Source: an uncultured Sutterella sp.
GTDB lineage: Bacteria > Pseudomonadota > Gammaproteobacteria > Burkholderiales > Burkholderiaceae_F
DNA length: 7,608 nucleotides
Reading direction: 5' to 3'
Assembly (NCBI GenBank): GCA_900552545.1
Contig: USAL01000089.1
Span: 1-7,608 of the forward strand
The stretch's first letter is position 1. Each line of letters begins with the position of its first letter. Below, in pieces: positions 1 to 5,579 of the stretch. The position numbers and the translations under genes were made by a program. The notes beneath the pieces are model-generated. The model was not told the DNA's origin. It did not search any database and saw nothing but the letters and a program-made list of their open reading frames with translations.

Positions 1-400
1 CGGGGAACTGGCTGTGGTCGTAGGGGATGCCATTGCGGTCGTAGTAGTCCTTCACGGCGGACTTGATAGCCTCCTCCGCCAGGACGCTGCAGTGCAGCTT
101 GTGGGCGGGCAGACCGCCCAGAGCGTCCACCACGTCCTTGTTGCTGATGGCCAGGGCCTCCTCCACGGTCTTGCCCTTGATCATCTCCGTTGCCATGGAG
201 GAGGAGGCAATGGCGCTGCCGCAGCCAAAGGTCTCAAACTTCACATCCTTGATCACATCGTTTTCAATGTCCAGATACATCTTCATAATATCGCCGCACT
301 TGGCGTTGCCCACTTCACCCACGCCGCTGGGGTTTTTGATCTCGCCCACATTCCTCGGGTGCATGAAATGGTCCATTACAGTGTCGGTATACAGTGCCAT
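1..400 (-). CDS. nifU: NifU/IscU-like Fe-S cluster assembly scaffold (3' end beyond window)
   Basis: This is a cytoplasmic scaffold on which NifS-derived sulfur and iron are built into [2Fe-2S]/[4Fe-4S] clusters before transfer to apoproteins. The minus-strand frame starts at ATG 400-398 behind a strong AAGGAGG (409-415, 8-base spacing). It stays open to the window edge: 133 residues are visible, with no stop. It begins MALYTDTVMDHFMHPRNVGE, typical of clostridial IscU-type proteins. The three ligand cysteines are present: C35 in AKCGD (with D37), C60 in FGCGSA and C104 in KLHCSVL (with H103). The position of the LPPVK chaperone-binding motif of proteobacterial IscU holds LPAHK (97-101), fitting lineages without HscA/HscB. 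It lies 16 bases behind nifS, surely in the same transcript. IscU proteins are about 130-145 residues, so only the last few are probably missing. Symbol nifU or iscU would both be used. Confidence 0.93.
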   Translation of the reverse strand, partial: MALYTDTVMDHFMHPRNVGEIKNPSGVGEVGNAKCGDIMKMYLDIENDVIKDVKFETFGCGSAIASSSMATEMIKGKTVEEALAISNKDVVDALGGLPAHKLHCSVLAEEAIKSAVKDYYDRNGIPYDHSQFP

Positions 401-416
401 GATATCTGCCTCCTTA

Positions 417-1604
417 TTACAGCATGAACGGCTTCTTGCCGCTGACCAGGTCCTTCCACATGGGGCTCATATTGCGCAGGTACTCCACGATCCTCGGGAC
501 CTCCTGCAAAATGATGTCCACCTCCTCCTCCGTGTTCCACTCGCACAGGCTCAGGCGCAGGGACCCGTGGGCCACCTCGTGAGGGCGGCCGATGGCCAGC
601 AGCACATGGCTGGGGTCCAGGGACCCGGAGGTGCAGGCGCTGCCGGAGCTGGCGCAAATGCCCTTGGCATCCAGCAGAAGCAGCAGACTCTCCCCCTCGA
701 TCCCCTCAAAGCAGAAGTTCACATTGCCGGGCAGGCGATGCACCGGATCGCCGTTGAGGGCGGAATGGGGGATCTTAGACAGGCCGCTGATCAGCTTATC
801 CCGGAGGGCGGAGACCTTGGCGGCGTTTTCGTCGATGTGGTCGCAGGCCTCCTGCAGGGCAGCTGCCATGCCCACAATGGCGGGGAGGTTTTCCGTGCCG
901 GCCCGCTTGCCCCGCTCCTGGGCGCCGCCCTCGATGATATTCACCAGGGGGATGCCCTTCCGGGCATACAGTACGCCGGAGCCCTTGGGCCCGTGGAACT
1001 TGTGGCCGGAAAGGGAGAGCATGTCGATGTTCTGAGCCTTTACGTCAATGTGCAGGTGGCCTGCCGCCTGTACGGCATCCGTATGAAAGATAACTCCCTT
1101 TTCCCTGCACACCGCGCCGATCTCGGCAATGGGGAGAATGGAGCCGATCTCGTTGTTGGCGTACATGATGGTCACCAGGGCGGTGTCGGGCCGGATGGCC
1201 GCAGCTACCTGCTCCGGGGTAATGGTGCCGGTGGTGCCCACAGGCAGCAGCTCCACCTCAAAGCCCTCTTTTTCCAGCTTCTTCAGGGTGTGGAGCACGG
1301 CGTGATGCTCAAAGGCGGTGGAGATGATGTGCTTTTTGCCCTTCAGCGCACCCCATCGGGCGGCGGAGATAATGGCCTGGTTGTCGGCCTCGCTGCCGCC
1401 GGAGGTGAAGATGATCTCCTTGGGGTCGCAGCCCAGGCACCGGGCCACGGTCTCCCGGGCGCCCTGCAGGGCTTCGGCGGCCCGCTGGCCCACGGAGTGC
1501 AGGCTGGAGGGATTGCCATAATTGTCCAGCAGACAGGGGAGCATGGCAGCCAGAGCGGTGTCGCTCATTTTGGTAGTGGCTGCATTGTCGGTATAAATGG
1601 TCAT
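417..1604 (-). CDS. nifS: Cysteine desulfurase (NifS/IscS class, PLP-dependent)
   Basis: It converts L-cysteine to alanine and passes the sulfur as a persulfide to the adjacent scaffold NifU. The protein has 395 residues, normal for the family, and starts at ATG 1604 with AGGAGGA (1612-1618) 7 bases upstream. Motifs in order are YTDNAATTK (4-12), TSGGSEADN (67-75), H100 in AFEHHAVL, HTDAVQ with D176 and Q179 around the cofactor, SLSGHKFHGPKG with the PLP-binding K202, and the loop SSGSACTSG with catalytic C324. All key residues of the IscS/NifS fold are in place, so it should be active. The stop (TAA, 419-417) lies next to the nifU ribosome site, so the two are probably translated together. 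No iscR regulator gene lies upstream, although a candidate operator does. Codon use and the Shine-Dalgarno sequences fit a Firmicute. Confidence 0.95.
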   Translation of the reverse strand: MTIYTDNAATTKMSDTALAAMLPCLLDNYGNPSSLHSVGQRAAEALQGARETVARCLGCDPKEIIFTSGGSEADNQAIISAARWGALKGKKHIISTAFEHHAVLHTLKKLEKEGFEVELLPVGTTGTITPEQVAAAIRPDTALVTIMYANNEIGSILPIAEIGAVCREKGVIFHTDAVQAAGHLHIDVKAQNIDMLSLSGHKFHGPKGSGVLYARKGIPLVNIIEGGAQERGKRAGTENLPAIVGMAAALQEACDHIDENAAKVSALRDKLISGLSKIPHSALNGDPVHRLPGNVNFCFEGIEGESLLLLLDAKGICASSGSACTSGSLDPSHVLLAIGRPHEVAHGSLRLSLCEWNTEEEVDIILQEVPRIVEYLRNMSPMWKDLVSGKKPFML

Positions 1605-1635
1605 ACGCTGGTCCTCCTGGTATGAAAAACTAAAG

Positions 1636-1648
1636 CCTACTTATTAGG
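1636..1648. promoter_or_regulatory. Near-palindromic candidate operator at the nifS transcription start
   Basis: CCTACTTATTAGG is an inverted repeat with 5 of 6 base pairs matching around a central T. It lies directly downstream of the -10 box, over or just after the predicted transcription start, where a repressor would block nifSU. Rrf2-family regulators such as IscR commonly control these operons, and their sites are often palindromes with CC...GG ends. The link to IscR is inference from position and shape; no iscR gene is in the window. Confidence 0.4.
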
Positions 1649-1655
1649 TATGTTT

Positions 1656-1684
1656 ACAATACCCCTAAAAGCATACTTTGTCAA
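1656..1684 (-). promoter_or_regulatory. Sigma-A type promoter of nifS-nifU
   Basis: Read on the minus strand, a perfect -35 box TTGACA (1684-1679) is separated by exactly 17 bases from a -10 box TATTGT (1661-1656). The expected start of transcription is near 1649, about 45 bases before the nifS start codon. No other good promoter is seen upstream of nifS. Confidence 0.72.
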
Positions 1685-1692
1685 TAGGTTTT

Positions 1693-1706
1693 TGAAAATA
1701 TTTTCA
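1693..1706. repeat. Perfect 14-base palindrome upstream of the nifS promoter
   Basis: TGAAAATATTTTCA is identical to its reverse complement. It begins 9 bases upstream of the nifS -35 box, in the place of an UP element or an activator/repressor site. Its 7-0-7 layout resembles Fur-family boxes but lacks their central base and GATAAT core, so no regulator is named. In such A+T-rich DNA a palindrome of this length could also arise by chance. Confidence 0.4.
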
Positions 1707-1753
1707 GACTGTCGATAAAGGAGCATAATTACGACACTGGTAAGGAAAGGAGT

Positions 1754-1784
1754 GTGAGGGAAACCCAAGAAGGGTGTCCCTCAC
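1754..1784. repeat. Stem-loop 1 of intergenic hairpin cluster
   Basis: Arms GTGAGGGAAACCC (1754-1766) and GGGTGTCCCTCAC (1772-1784) pair at 12 of 13 positions around the loop AAGAA. It is a stable, G+C-rich hairpin. Neither strand has a run of T directly after it, so it is not a standard rho-independent terminator. Confidence 0.75.
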
Positions 1785-1797
1785 TATTAAAATCAGT

Positions 1798-1830
1798 AGT
1801 TTTTGAAACTTTTTCAAAGTTTCAAAAACT
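1798..1830. repeat. Stem-loop 2: perfect 15-base inverted repeat
   Basis: The arm AGTTTTTGAAACTTT (1798-1812) is followed by a three-base loop TTC and its exact complement (1816-1830). All 15 pairs match. It begins 13 bases after stem-loop 1. The A+T-rich arms carry internal T runs but there is no T tract beyond the stem. It could be part of a dispersed intergenic repeat. Confidence 0.8.
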
Positions 1831-1834
1831 TAGG

Positions 1835-1865
1835 CAGCGGGGCGAAAAGATTTTTCGACACGCTG
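1835..1865. repeat. Stem-loop 3 of intergenic hairpin cluster
   Basis: The outer arms CAGCG (1835-1839) and CGCTG (1861-1865) and the inner arms CGAAAA (1843-1848) and TTTTCG (1852-1857) pair around the loop GAT, with a three-base internal loop on each side. On the plus strand AATATTTTT follows, weakly terminator-like. It starts 5 bases after stem-loop 2. Confidence 0.55.
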
Positions 1866-1891
1866 AATATTTTTAACTTTCCCTTGTTTTT

Positions 1892-1921
1892 TTGGCCTCG
1901 GTGTGCTACGCTGGATAAAAT
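1892..1921 (+). promoter_or_regulatory. Weak candidate promoter of the metalloregulator gene
   Basis: A good -10 box TAAAAT (1916-1921), preceded by GGA, lies 18 bases after a poor -35 box TTGGCC (1892-1897). The start of transcription would be near 1928, leaving a very short leader before the ATG at 1943. Support is limited to the -10 box and its position. Confidence 0.3.
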
Positions 1922-1942
1922 AAACGATGGAGTGTACCAATT

Positions 1943-2431
1943 ATGGAAATTCAAAAATCTTCGGAGGATTACCTGGAGACCATGCTGATGATGCAAAAGA
2001 AGCACGGCTATATCCGCTCCATCGACGTGGCGGAGCATTTGGGCGTCACCAAGCCCAGTGTCAGCTACGCCACCAAGCGCCTGCGGGAGAGCGGCTATAT
2101 CACCATGGACAAAACGGGCCTCATCACTCTGGAGCCCAAGGGGCGGGCCTTTGCCCGGGAAATGCTGGATCGCCACCATACCCTCACCAATTTCCTTGTC
2201 CGCCTGGGGGTGGATCAGGAGACGGCGGAGGCCGATGCCTGCAAGAACGAGCTTGACATCAAGAATGAAGCTTCCTTCATCGAAGATCTCGGCGCCGACA
2301 GCCTCGACACCGTTGAGCTCGTGATGGCCCTCGAAGATGCCTTCAAGGTTCAGATCCCCGACGAACAGCAGGAAAACCTGCGCACCGTTCAGCAGGCGAT
2401 CGACTTCATCCGCGCCAACGTCAAGGCCTAA
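1943..2431 (+). CDS. Chimeric frame: DtxR/MntR-type metalloregulator N-terminus joined to acyl carrier protein C-terminus
   Basis: The frame is open for 162 codons from ATG 1943, with GGAG 10 bases upstream. Residues 1-101 are a metal-dependent regulator of the DtxR/MntR family. They include a winged helix-turn-helix (about 26-53, DVAEHLGVTKPSVSYATKRL) and metal-ligand positions D9, E12, H78 and C100 by alignment from memory with MntR/DtxR. Such regulators repress metal-uptake genes when Mn or Fe is bound. From about residue 102 the sequence is acyl carrier protein: KNEASFIEDLGADSLDTVEL with the phosphopantetheine serine S120, then the usual C-terminal helices. The join removes the regulator's last His ligand and dimerisation part, and the carrier protein's start and first helix. 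Neither half should work normally. Upstream context is Firmicute and downstream is proteobacterial, so an assembly chimera is the likeliest explanation. Confidence 0.85.
   Translation: MEIQKSSEDYLETMLMMQKKHGYIRSIDVAEHLGVTKPSVSYATKRLRESGYITMDKTGLITLEPKGRAFAREMLDRHHTLTNFLVRLGVDQETAEADACKNELDIKNEASFIEDLGADSLDTVELVMALEDAFKVQIPDEQQENLRTVQQAIDFIRANVKA
2243..2252. other. Junction between two unrelated genomes
   Basis: Around codons 101-104 (K-N-E-L) the protein changes from regulator to acyl carrier protein. The regulator would be expected to continue as CKIEH and the carrier protein to arrive as roughly NELDIKNEA. A Glu codon, GAG (2249-2251), would suit both, so a few bases of shared sequence may mark the join. 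Left of this point all genes look Firmicute; right of it they look betaproteobacterial. The exact base cannot be fixed without the parent sequences. Confidence 0.75.
2246..2431 (+). pseudogene. acpP: Acyl carrier protein, 5'-truncated at the junction
   Basis: About 60 C-terminal residues of AcpP are present, out of a usual 78-80. AcpP carries growing acyl chains on a phosphopantetheine arm during fatty acid synthesis in the cytoplasm. The DSL motif with its modified serine (2300-2302) and the recognition helix DSLDTVELVMALEDAF are intact and very close to the E. coli pattern. The start codon, ribosome site and helix I are missing, replaced by the metalloregulator. A terminator follows the stop, and fabF lies 144 bases downstream, the common acpP-fabF order. 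In the source genome this gene is presumably complete and essential, which argues that the break is not real. Confidence 0.85.
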
Positions 2432-2484
2432 TACGGCTCTGTCATCCTCTTCGTCAAGGAGGGGGTGAAGATTGTGCGTGAAGC

Positions 2485-2512
2485 AAGGGGCCCCGTTAGA
2501 GGCCCCTTTTTT
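2485..2512 (+). terminator. Rho-independent terminator after acpP
   Basis: The arms AAGGGGCC (2485-2492) and GGCCCCTT (2501-2508) form an 8-base perfect stem with loop CCGTTAGA, and six T end the element (2507-2512). It lies 53 bases after the acpP stop. It would let the abundant acpP message end before fabF, with partial read-through or a separate start feeding fabF. Confidence 0.85.
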
Positions 2513-2575
2513 CGCCCGTTGCGTGCCGCAACGCCGTCTTGTGACTCAGGACTGAAGAATTTATAAGGAACAAAG

Positions 2576-3805
2576 ATGCGCCGTGTTGTAGTTACCGGTT
2601 TGGGAATGGTTACGCCTCTGGGCCTTGATGTCGCCTCGAGCTGGAAGGCTTTGCTCGAAGGCAAGTGCGGCATCGGACCCATCACTCAGTTTGACGCCTC
2701 GGCCTTCGGCTGCAAGATCGCAGGCGAAGTGAAGGATTTCGATCCGACGGTGGCGATGCCGCCCAAGGATGCGCGCCGCTACGACCGCTTCGTGCAGTTT
2801 GCCGCCGTCGCCGGCAAGGAAGCGCTCGAAGACGCCGGGCTCGTCTTTGACACCGACGAGAAGGCCAACCGCGCCGGCTGCCTCGTGGGCTCGGGCATCG
2901 GGGGCTTGTACCTCATCTGCGAAATCTTCCAGAGCTACCTCGAACGTGGTCCGCGCCGCATCTCGCCCTTCATGATTCCCGGCTCGATCATCAATATGGC
3001 AAGCGGCATGCTCTCCATTCAGCACAACATGCGCGGCCCCAACCTCACGACCGTGACGGCCTGCTCGACGGGTCTGCACGCCATCGGCGAGGCGAGCTGG
3101 ATGATCCGCCGCGGCGACGCCGACGTGATGCTCGCGGGCGGTGCCGAAGGCACGGTCTGCCCGGACGGCATCGGCGGCTTTGACAGCATGCACGCCCTTT
3201 CGCACCGCAACGACGATCCGCAGCATGCCTCGCGTCCCTTTGACGCCGATCGCGACGGCTTCGTCATGGGCGAGGGTGCAGGCCTTGTGGTGCTCGAAGA
3301 CTACGACCACGCCGTTGCCCGCGGTGCGCACATCTACTGCGAGATCGCAGGCTACGGTCTCTCGGCCGACGCCTACCACATCACGACGCCTTCGACCGAC
3401 GGTCCGATGCGCAGCATGAAGGTGGCCCTGGGCCACGCCGGCATGCAGCCCGAGGACATTGATTACCTCAACGCCCACGGTACCTCGACCTCGGTGGGCG
3501 ACATCAATGAGTGCAAGGCGATCCGCGGCGTGTTCGGCGACCATACCGACAAGCTCGTGGTGAGCTCCACCAAGGGCGCCACCGGCCACCTTCTGGGCGG
3601 CGCAGGCGGCATCGAGAGCATCTTCACGATCATGGCGATTGCCGATCAGGTGGCTCCGCCCACGATCAACGTCGTCAACCAGGATCCCGAGTGCTGCGTC
3701 AATCTCGCCAAGAACGCGCCGGTGAAGATGGAGATCAACGCCGCGATGAAGAACAACTTCTGCTTCGGCGGCACGAACGCCACGCTGATCTTCAAGAAGA
3801 TTTAA
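2576..3805 (+). CDS. fabF: 3-oxoacyl-[acyl-carrier-protein] synthase II (KAS II)
   Basis: It condenses malonyl-ACP with acyl-ACP, elongating fatty acids by two carbons in the cytoplasm, and is needed for long-chain and unsaturated products. The protein has 409 residues (E. coli FabF 413) and starts MRRVVVTGLGMVTPLG, the standard beginning, with AAGGAA (2565-2570) 5 bases before the ATG. The catalytic triad is visible: C163 in TACSTGLHAI, H301 in NAHGTSTSVGD and H338 in STKGATGHLLGGAGG, together with K333. The C-terminal FGGTNATLIFKK is typical. It follows acpP after a terminator and is closed by a strong terminator 24 bases beyond its stop. Nothing is odd in the protein itself. FabB is a less likely identity, given the length and the acpP neighbour. 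Confidence 0.97.
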   Translation: MRRVVVTGLGMVTPLGLDVASSWKALLEGKCGIGPITQFDASAFGCKIAGEVKDFDPTVAMPPKDARRYDRFVQFAAVAGKEALEDAGLVFDTDEKANRAGCLVGSGIGGLYLICEIFQSYLERGPRRISPFMIPGSIINMASGMLSIQHNMRGPNLTTVTACSTGLHAIGEASWMIRRGDADVMLAGGAEGTVCPDGIGGFDSMHALSHRNDDPQHASRPFDADRDGFVMGEGAGLVVLEDYDHAVARGAHIYCEIAGYGLSADAYHITTPSTDGPMRSMKVALGHAGMQPEDIDYLNAHGTSTSVGDINECKAIRGVFGDHTDKLVVSSTKGATGHLLGGAGGIESIFTIMAIADQVAPPTINVVNQDPECCVNLAKNAPVKMEINAAMKNNFCFGGTNATLIFKKI

Positions 3806-3829
3806 CCGCACGCTGATTGCAGCTGCGGC

Positions 3830-3897
3830 AAAAAGGCCGCCCGGCTCACCTTTTGAGAAGTTTTTTGAAGCTTTCAAAAGGGCCGGGCGGCCTTTTT
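3830..3897. terminator. Long bidirectional terminator between fabF and the convergent minus-strand cluster
   Basis: A 16-base perfect outer stem is formed by AAAAAGGCCGCCCGGC (3830-3845) and GCCGGGCGGCCTTTTT (3882-3897). After a three-base bulge (TCA) an inner stem CCTTTTGA / TCAAAAGG (3849-3856, 3874-3881) extends it. The outer stem ends in five T on either strand, so it can stop fabF transcription from the left and the lipoprotein-gene transcription from the right. Confidence 0.9.
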
Positions 3898-3925
3898 ATG
3901 TGCGTAACAGATGCCCTGATAGAGG

Positions 3926-4285
3926 CTAGCTCACGCTTGAGTTGTGGTCCACAAAGGGCTGCTCGGGCGCGGGAAGGTAGCCCACGCACCGAAACACGTA
4001 GCGCACTTCAAAGCCGCCTTCCTTGCGGGCTTTGGTCGTGGCCTCGATGGGCTGCGAGCCGCGCTTCGTCTTGCCGCAGTAGTCCATCGCTTCGCCGGCC
4101 GCATATTCGCGGGCGCGGTAGGCGCGCGTTTCGTACGGAAGGTAGACCGTGTAGAGATAGAGGTTGTCGTCGATCGTGGTCATCGAGACCTCGCGCTTGC
4201 GGTCAAGATCCATGCCGGCGCAGCCGGCCAGAACGGCCGCACAGCCCGCCGCAAGGCCCATCGTCTTCAAGTGTCGTGTAAGCAT
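3926..4285 (-). CDS. Small predicted lipoprotein with two conserved-looking cysteines, function unknown
   Basis: The 119-residue protein has a lipoprotein signal: positive n-region MLTRHLK, a hydrophobic stretch, then lipobox LAGC with C22 as the lipidated residue. The second mature residue is Ala, not Asp, which predicts sorting to the outer membrane. The mature part (98 residues) is polar, with a Tyr-rich patch (NLYLYTVYLPYE, 41-52) and two further cysteines, C70 in AMDYCGK and C100 in VFRCVGY, which may form a disulfide. I do not recognise the family beyond 'small proteobacterial lipoprotein'. The frame is open back to 4348, but ATG 4285 puts the signal peptide at the N-terminus and is preferred; no clear ribosome site marks either start. 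It is the last gene of the minus-strand cluster, 59 bases after the DUF4143-like gene. Confidence 0.75.
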   Translation of the reverse strand: MLTRHLKTMGLAAGCAAVLAGCAGMDLDRKREVSMTTIDDNLYLYTVYLPYETRAYRAREYAAGEAMDYCGKTKRGSQPIEATTKARKEGGFEVRYVFRCVGYLPAPEQPFVDHNSSVS

Positions 4286-4344
4286 GCTTGGTGTGGTGTC
4301 GGTTGAAGAATGAGTAAGAAATTGGTTTGGAGAGGGCTCCGGGG

Positions 4345-5547
4345 TCACCCGATGCTGATCGCTTCAACGGTGAGAAGCTCCGAAGCATCCGTCATGTTGA
4401 GAACGACAAGTGACCCCGCATCGTCCGTAATCGAAGCGCGCGCAAGCGACTTGAGAGCCTTTCGGGCGGTAGCCTTGCCGGCATCGTCCGCCGCGCACCA
4501 GAAGGGCTCAAGGACTGTGCCATCGTCGGCCTTGACCAACGCCACAAGCGGCGCCACGATGTGGTTCGTGTCGGCAAAGTGCATGAAGCGCGCCTCGGGA
4601 AGCGCATCTTTCAAGGCAAGAAAAAGCGCGTTTTCAAGAAGGCTAGCCGAGAGCACTTCTCCGGGGGAGGTCATTTCGTCGGAAAGCCACAGCGCAAGCC
4701 CCGGCGTCGTCCAGTAGAGTTTGGGGCGAAGCTTGGCGCGCCGCGGCGGCCGGGCGGTGAGAGGCTCGATCAATTCGCACAGGCCAATCGACTCCAGATG
4801 CCGCGACCAGTCCCTGGCAGTCGGAGCGGAAATGCCCGACTGCGCGGCGATTTCAGCCCAGTTGAGCGCCTGCGAGGTGTGGTTGGCAAGTACCTTCATG
4901 AAGCTGAAAAAACTTGAGCGGTCGCGTAGCCTCAAGGCACTTGCAAGATCCTCGTACCAGAGCTGCTTGAAAAAAGAGGTCCAACGCACGGCCGAGAAGC
5001 GCTTTTCGTCCTCCTCGGGCCCCGCGGCAAGAAGCTGCGCCAAGAGCGTGCGGCGCTTTGCCGCATCCGGGGTTCCGGCGGCAACGGTTGAATAAGTCTC
5101 CTGGCCTCGCAGCTCGAGGGCTTCAACTCTTCCCTCGGGCGAGAGTCGGGCCTTCAGCGCCCGGCGCGTGGCGTACTGATGCACGGTGCAGGAGATCCCG
5201 GCCTCTCGGGCGGCGGCGACCGTCGCAAGAAGCTCGCGGCGTGAGACGCGCTCGCGAATCCAAAGAGTGGCCTCGGGCCTGCGCACGAGAAAGTCGAGCG
5301 CAAAGGTAAAGAACCCCTGCGCGAGATGCACGTCGGCGATGATGAAGCCCGGTGCGTACTGCTCAAGAAAGTCCTGGGGCGCTGCGCGGAAAAACCGCCA
5401 GGCGCGGATGTCGGAGAGCTCCACCACGGGGCGGCCGCCGGCATCGGCAGGGGCGCTTGCCCCGGCCTCAAGCGCATCAATGCGAAGCCGGGCGCGCACG
5501 CGGGCGGGCTCATAGGCGTTGGACATGGTGGTGTGTTGGTCGTGCAT
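4345..5547 (-). CDS. DUF4143-like protein without recognisable ATPase or nuclease catalytic residues
   Basis: The protein has about 400 residues with no signal peptide or membrane segment, so it is cytoplasmic. From about 45 to 90 it resembles the middle of AAA_14 ATPases that carry a C-terminal DUF4143 domain: DIRAWRFFRAAPQDFLEQ, then FIIADVH where the family has a Walker B of the type IIIDEvQ. The Asp-Glu pair is replaced (A72-D73) and there is no P-loop anywhere. Residues 188-290 match the DUF4143 pattern: a helical start, a winged-helix-like part (NWAEIAAQSGISAPTARDWSRHLESIGL, about 230-257) and PKLYWTTPGLALWL. The last part (300-401) lies where relatives have a nuclease-like EVD...EVK region, but those residues are not evident. 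Possible starts are TTG 5550, ATG 5547 or ATG 5526; none has a clear ribosome site. It lies 32 bases after the permease stop, probably in one transcript. Function is unknown; the family call rests on pattern memory. Confidence 0.6.
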   Translation of the reverse strand: MHDQHTTMSNAYEPARVRARLRIDALEAGASAPADAGGRPVVELSDIRAWRFFRAAPQDFLEQYAPGFIIADVHLAQGFFTFALDFLVRRPEATLWIRERVSRRELLATVAAAREAGISCTVHQYATRRALKARLSPEGRVEALELRGQETYSTVAAGTPDAAKRRTLLAQLLAAGPEEDEKRFSAVRWTSFFKQLWYEDLASALRLRDRSSFFSFMKVLANHTSQALNWAEIAAQSGISAPTARDWSRHLESIGLCELIEPLTARPPRRAKLRPKLYWTTPGLALWLSDEMTSPGEVLSASLLENALFLALKDALPEARFMHFADTNHIVAPLVALVKADDGTVLEPFWCAADDAGKATARKALKSLARASITDDAGSLVVLNMTDASELLTVEAISIG

Positions 5548-5579
5548 CAATCAAAAGTGGACTGCGGCGAAATCGATCC

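Larger units (their letters stand above)
1605..1942. other. Divergent intergenic region between nifS and the metalloregulator gene
   Basis: This is 338 bases without a convincing gene. From the nifS side it holds the nifS ribosome site (1612-1618), a near-palindrome (1636-1648), a good minus-strand promoter (1656-1684), a 14-base perfect palindrome (1693-1706), three consecutive stem-loops (1754-1784, 1798-1830, 1835-1865) and a weak plus-strand promoter (1892-1921). It is clearly richer in A and T than the flanking genes. A short plus-strand open frame at 1803-1988 runs through the stem-loops, has no ribosome site, and was not accepted. Confidence 0.8.

Noticed and set aside
63..1625. Plus-strand open frame of 520 codons opposite nifS and nifU
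   Set aside because: It is the mirror of two well-recognised genes with intact active sites, has no ribosome site, and its translation is a low-complexity Gly/Ala/His/Leu mix with no family motif.
1754..1784. Stem-loop 1 as a rho-independent terminator
   Set aside because: The stem is strong, but neither strand has a run of T directly after it, and it lies between divergent genes where no transcript needs to end.
1943..2431. A genuine new class of metal-sensing acyl carrier protein
   Set aside because: Both halves lose parts needed for folding or metal binding, and the flanks come from different phyla; a chimera explains all of this more simply.
2539..2567. Possible fabF promoter TTGTGA / 17 bases / TATAAG
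   Set aside because: Transcription would begin about two bases before the ATG and exclude the AAGGAA ribosome site, so fabF is more likely served by read-through from acpP or by another promoter.
2561..3877. Minus-strand open frame of 438 codons opposite fabF
   Set aside because: It covers a complete FabF with all catalytic residues. Its Arg/Ala/His/Val-rich translation is typical of antisense frames in G+C-rich DNA, and it crosses the terminator at 3830-3897.
4286..4348. N-terminal extension of the lipoprotein to the upstream ATG at 4348
   Set aside because: It would put 21 polar residues before the signal peptide and displace the lipobox from the N-terminus.
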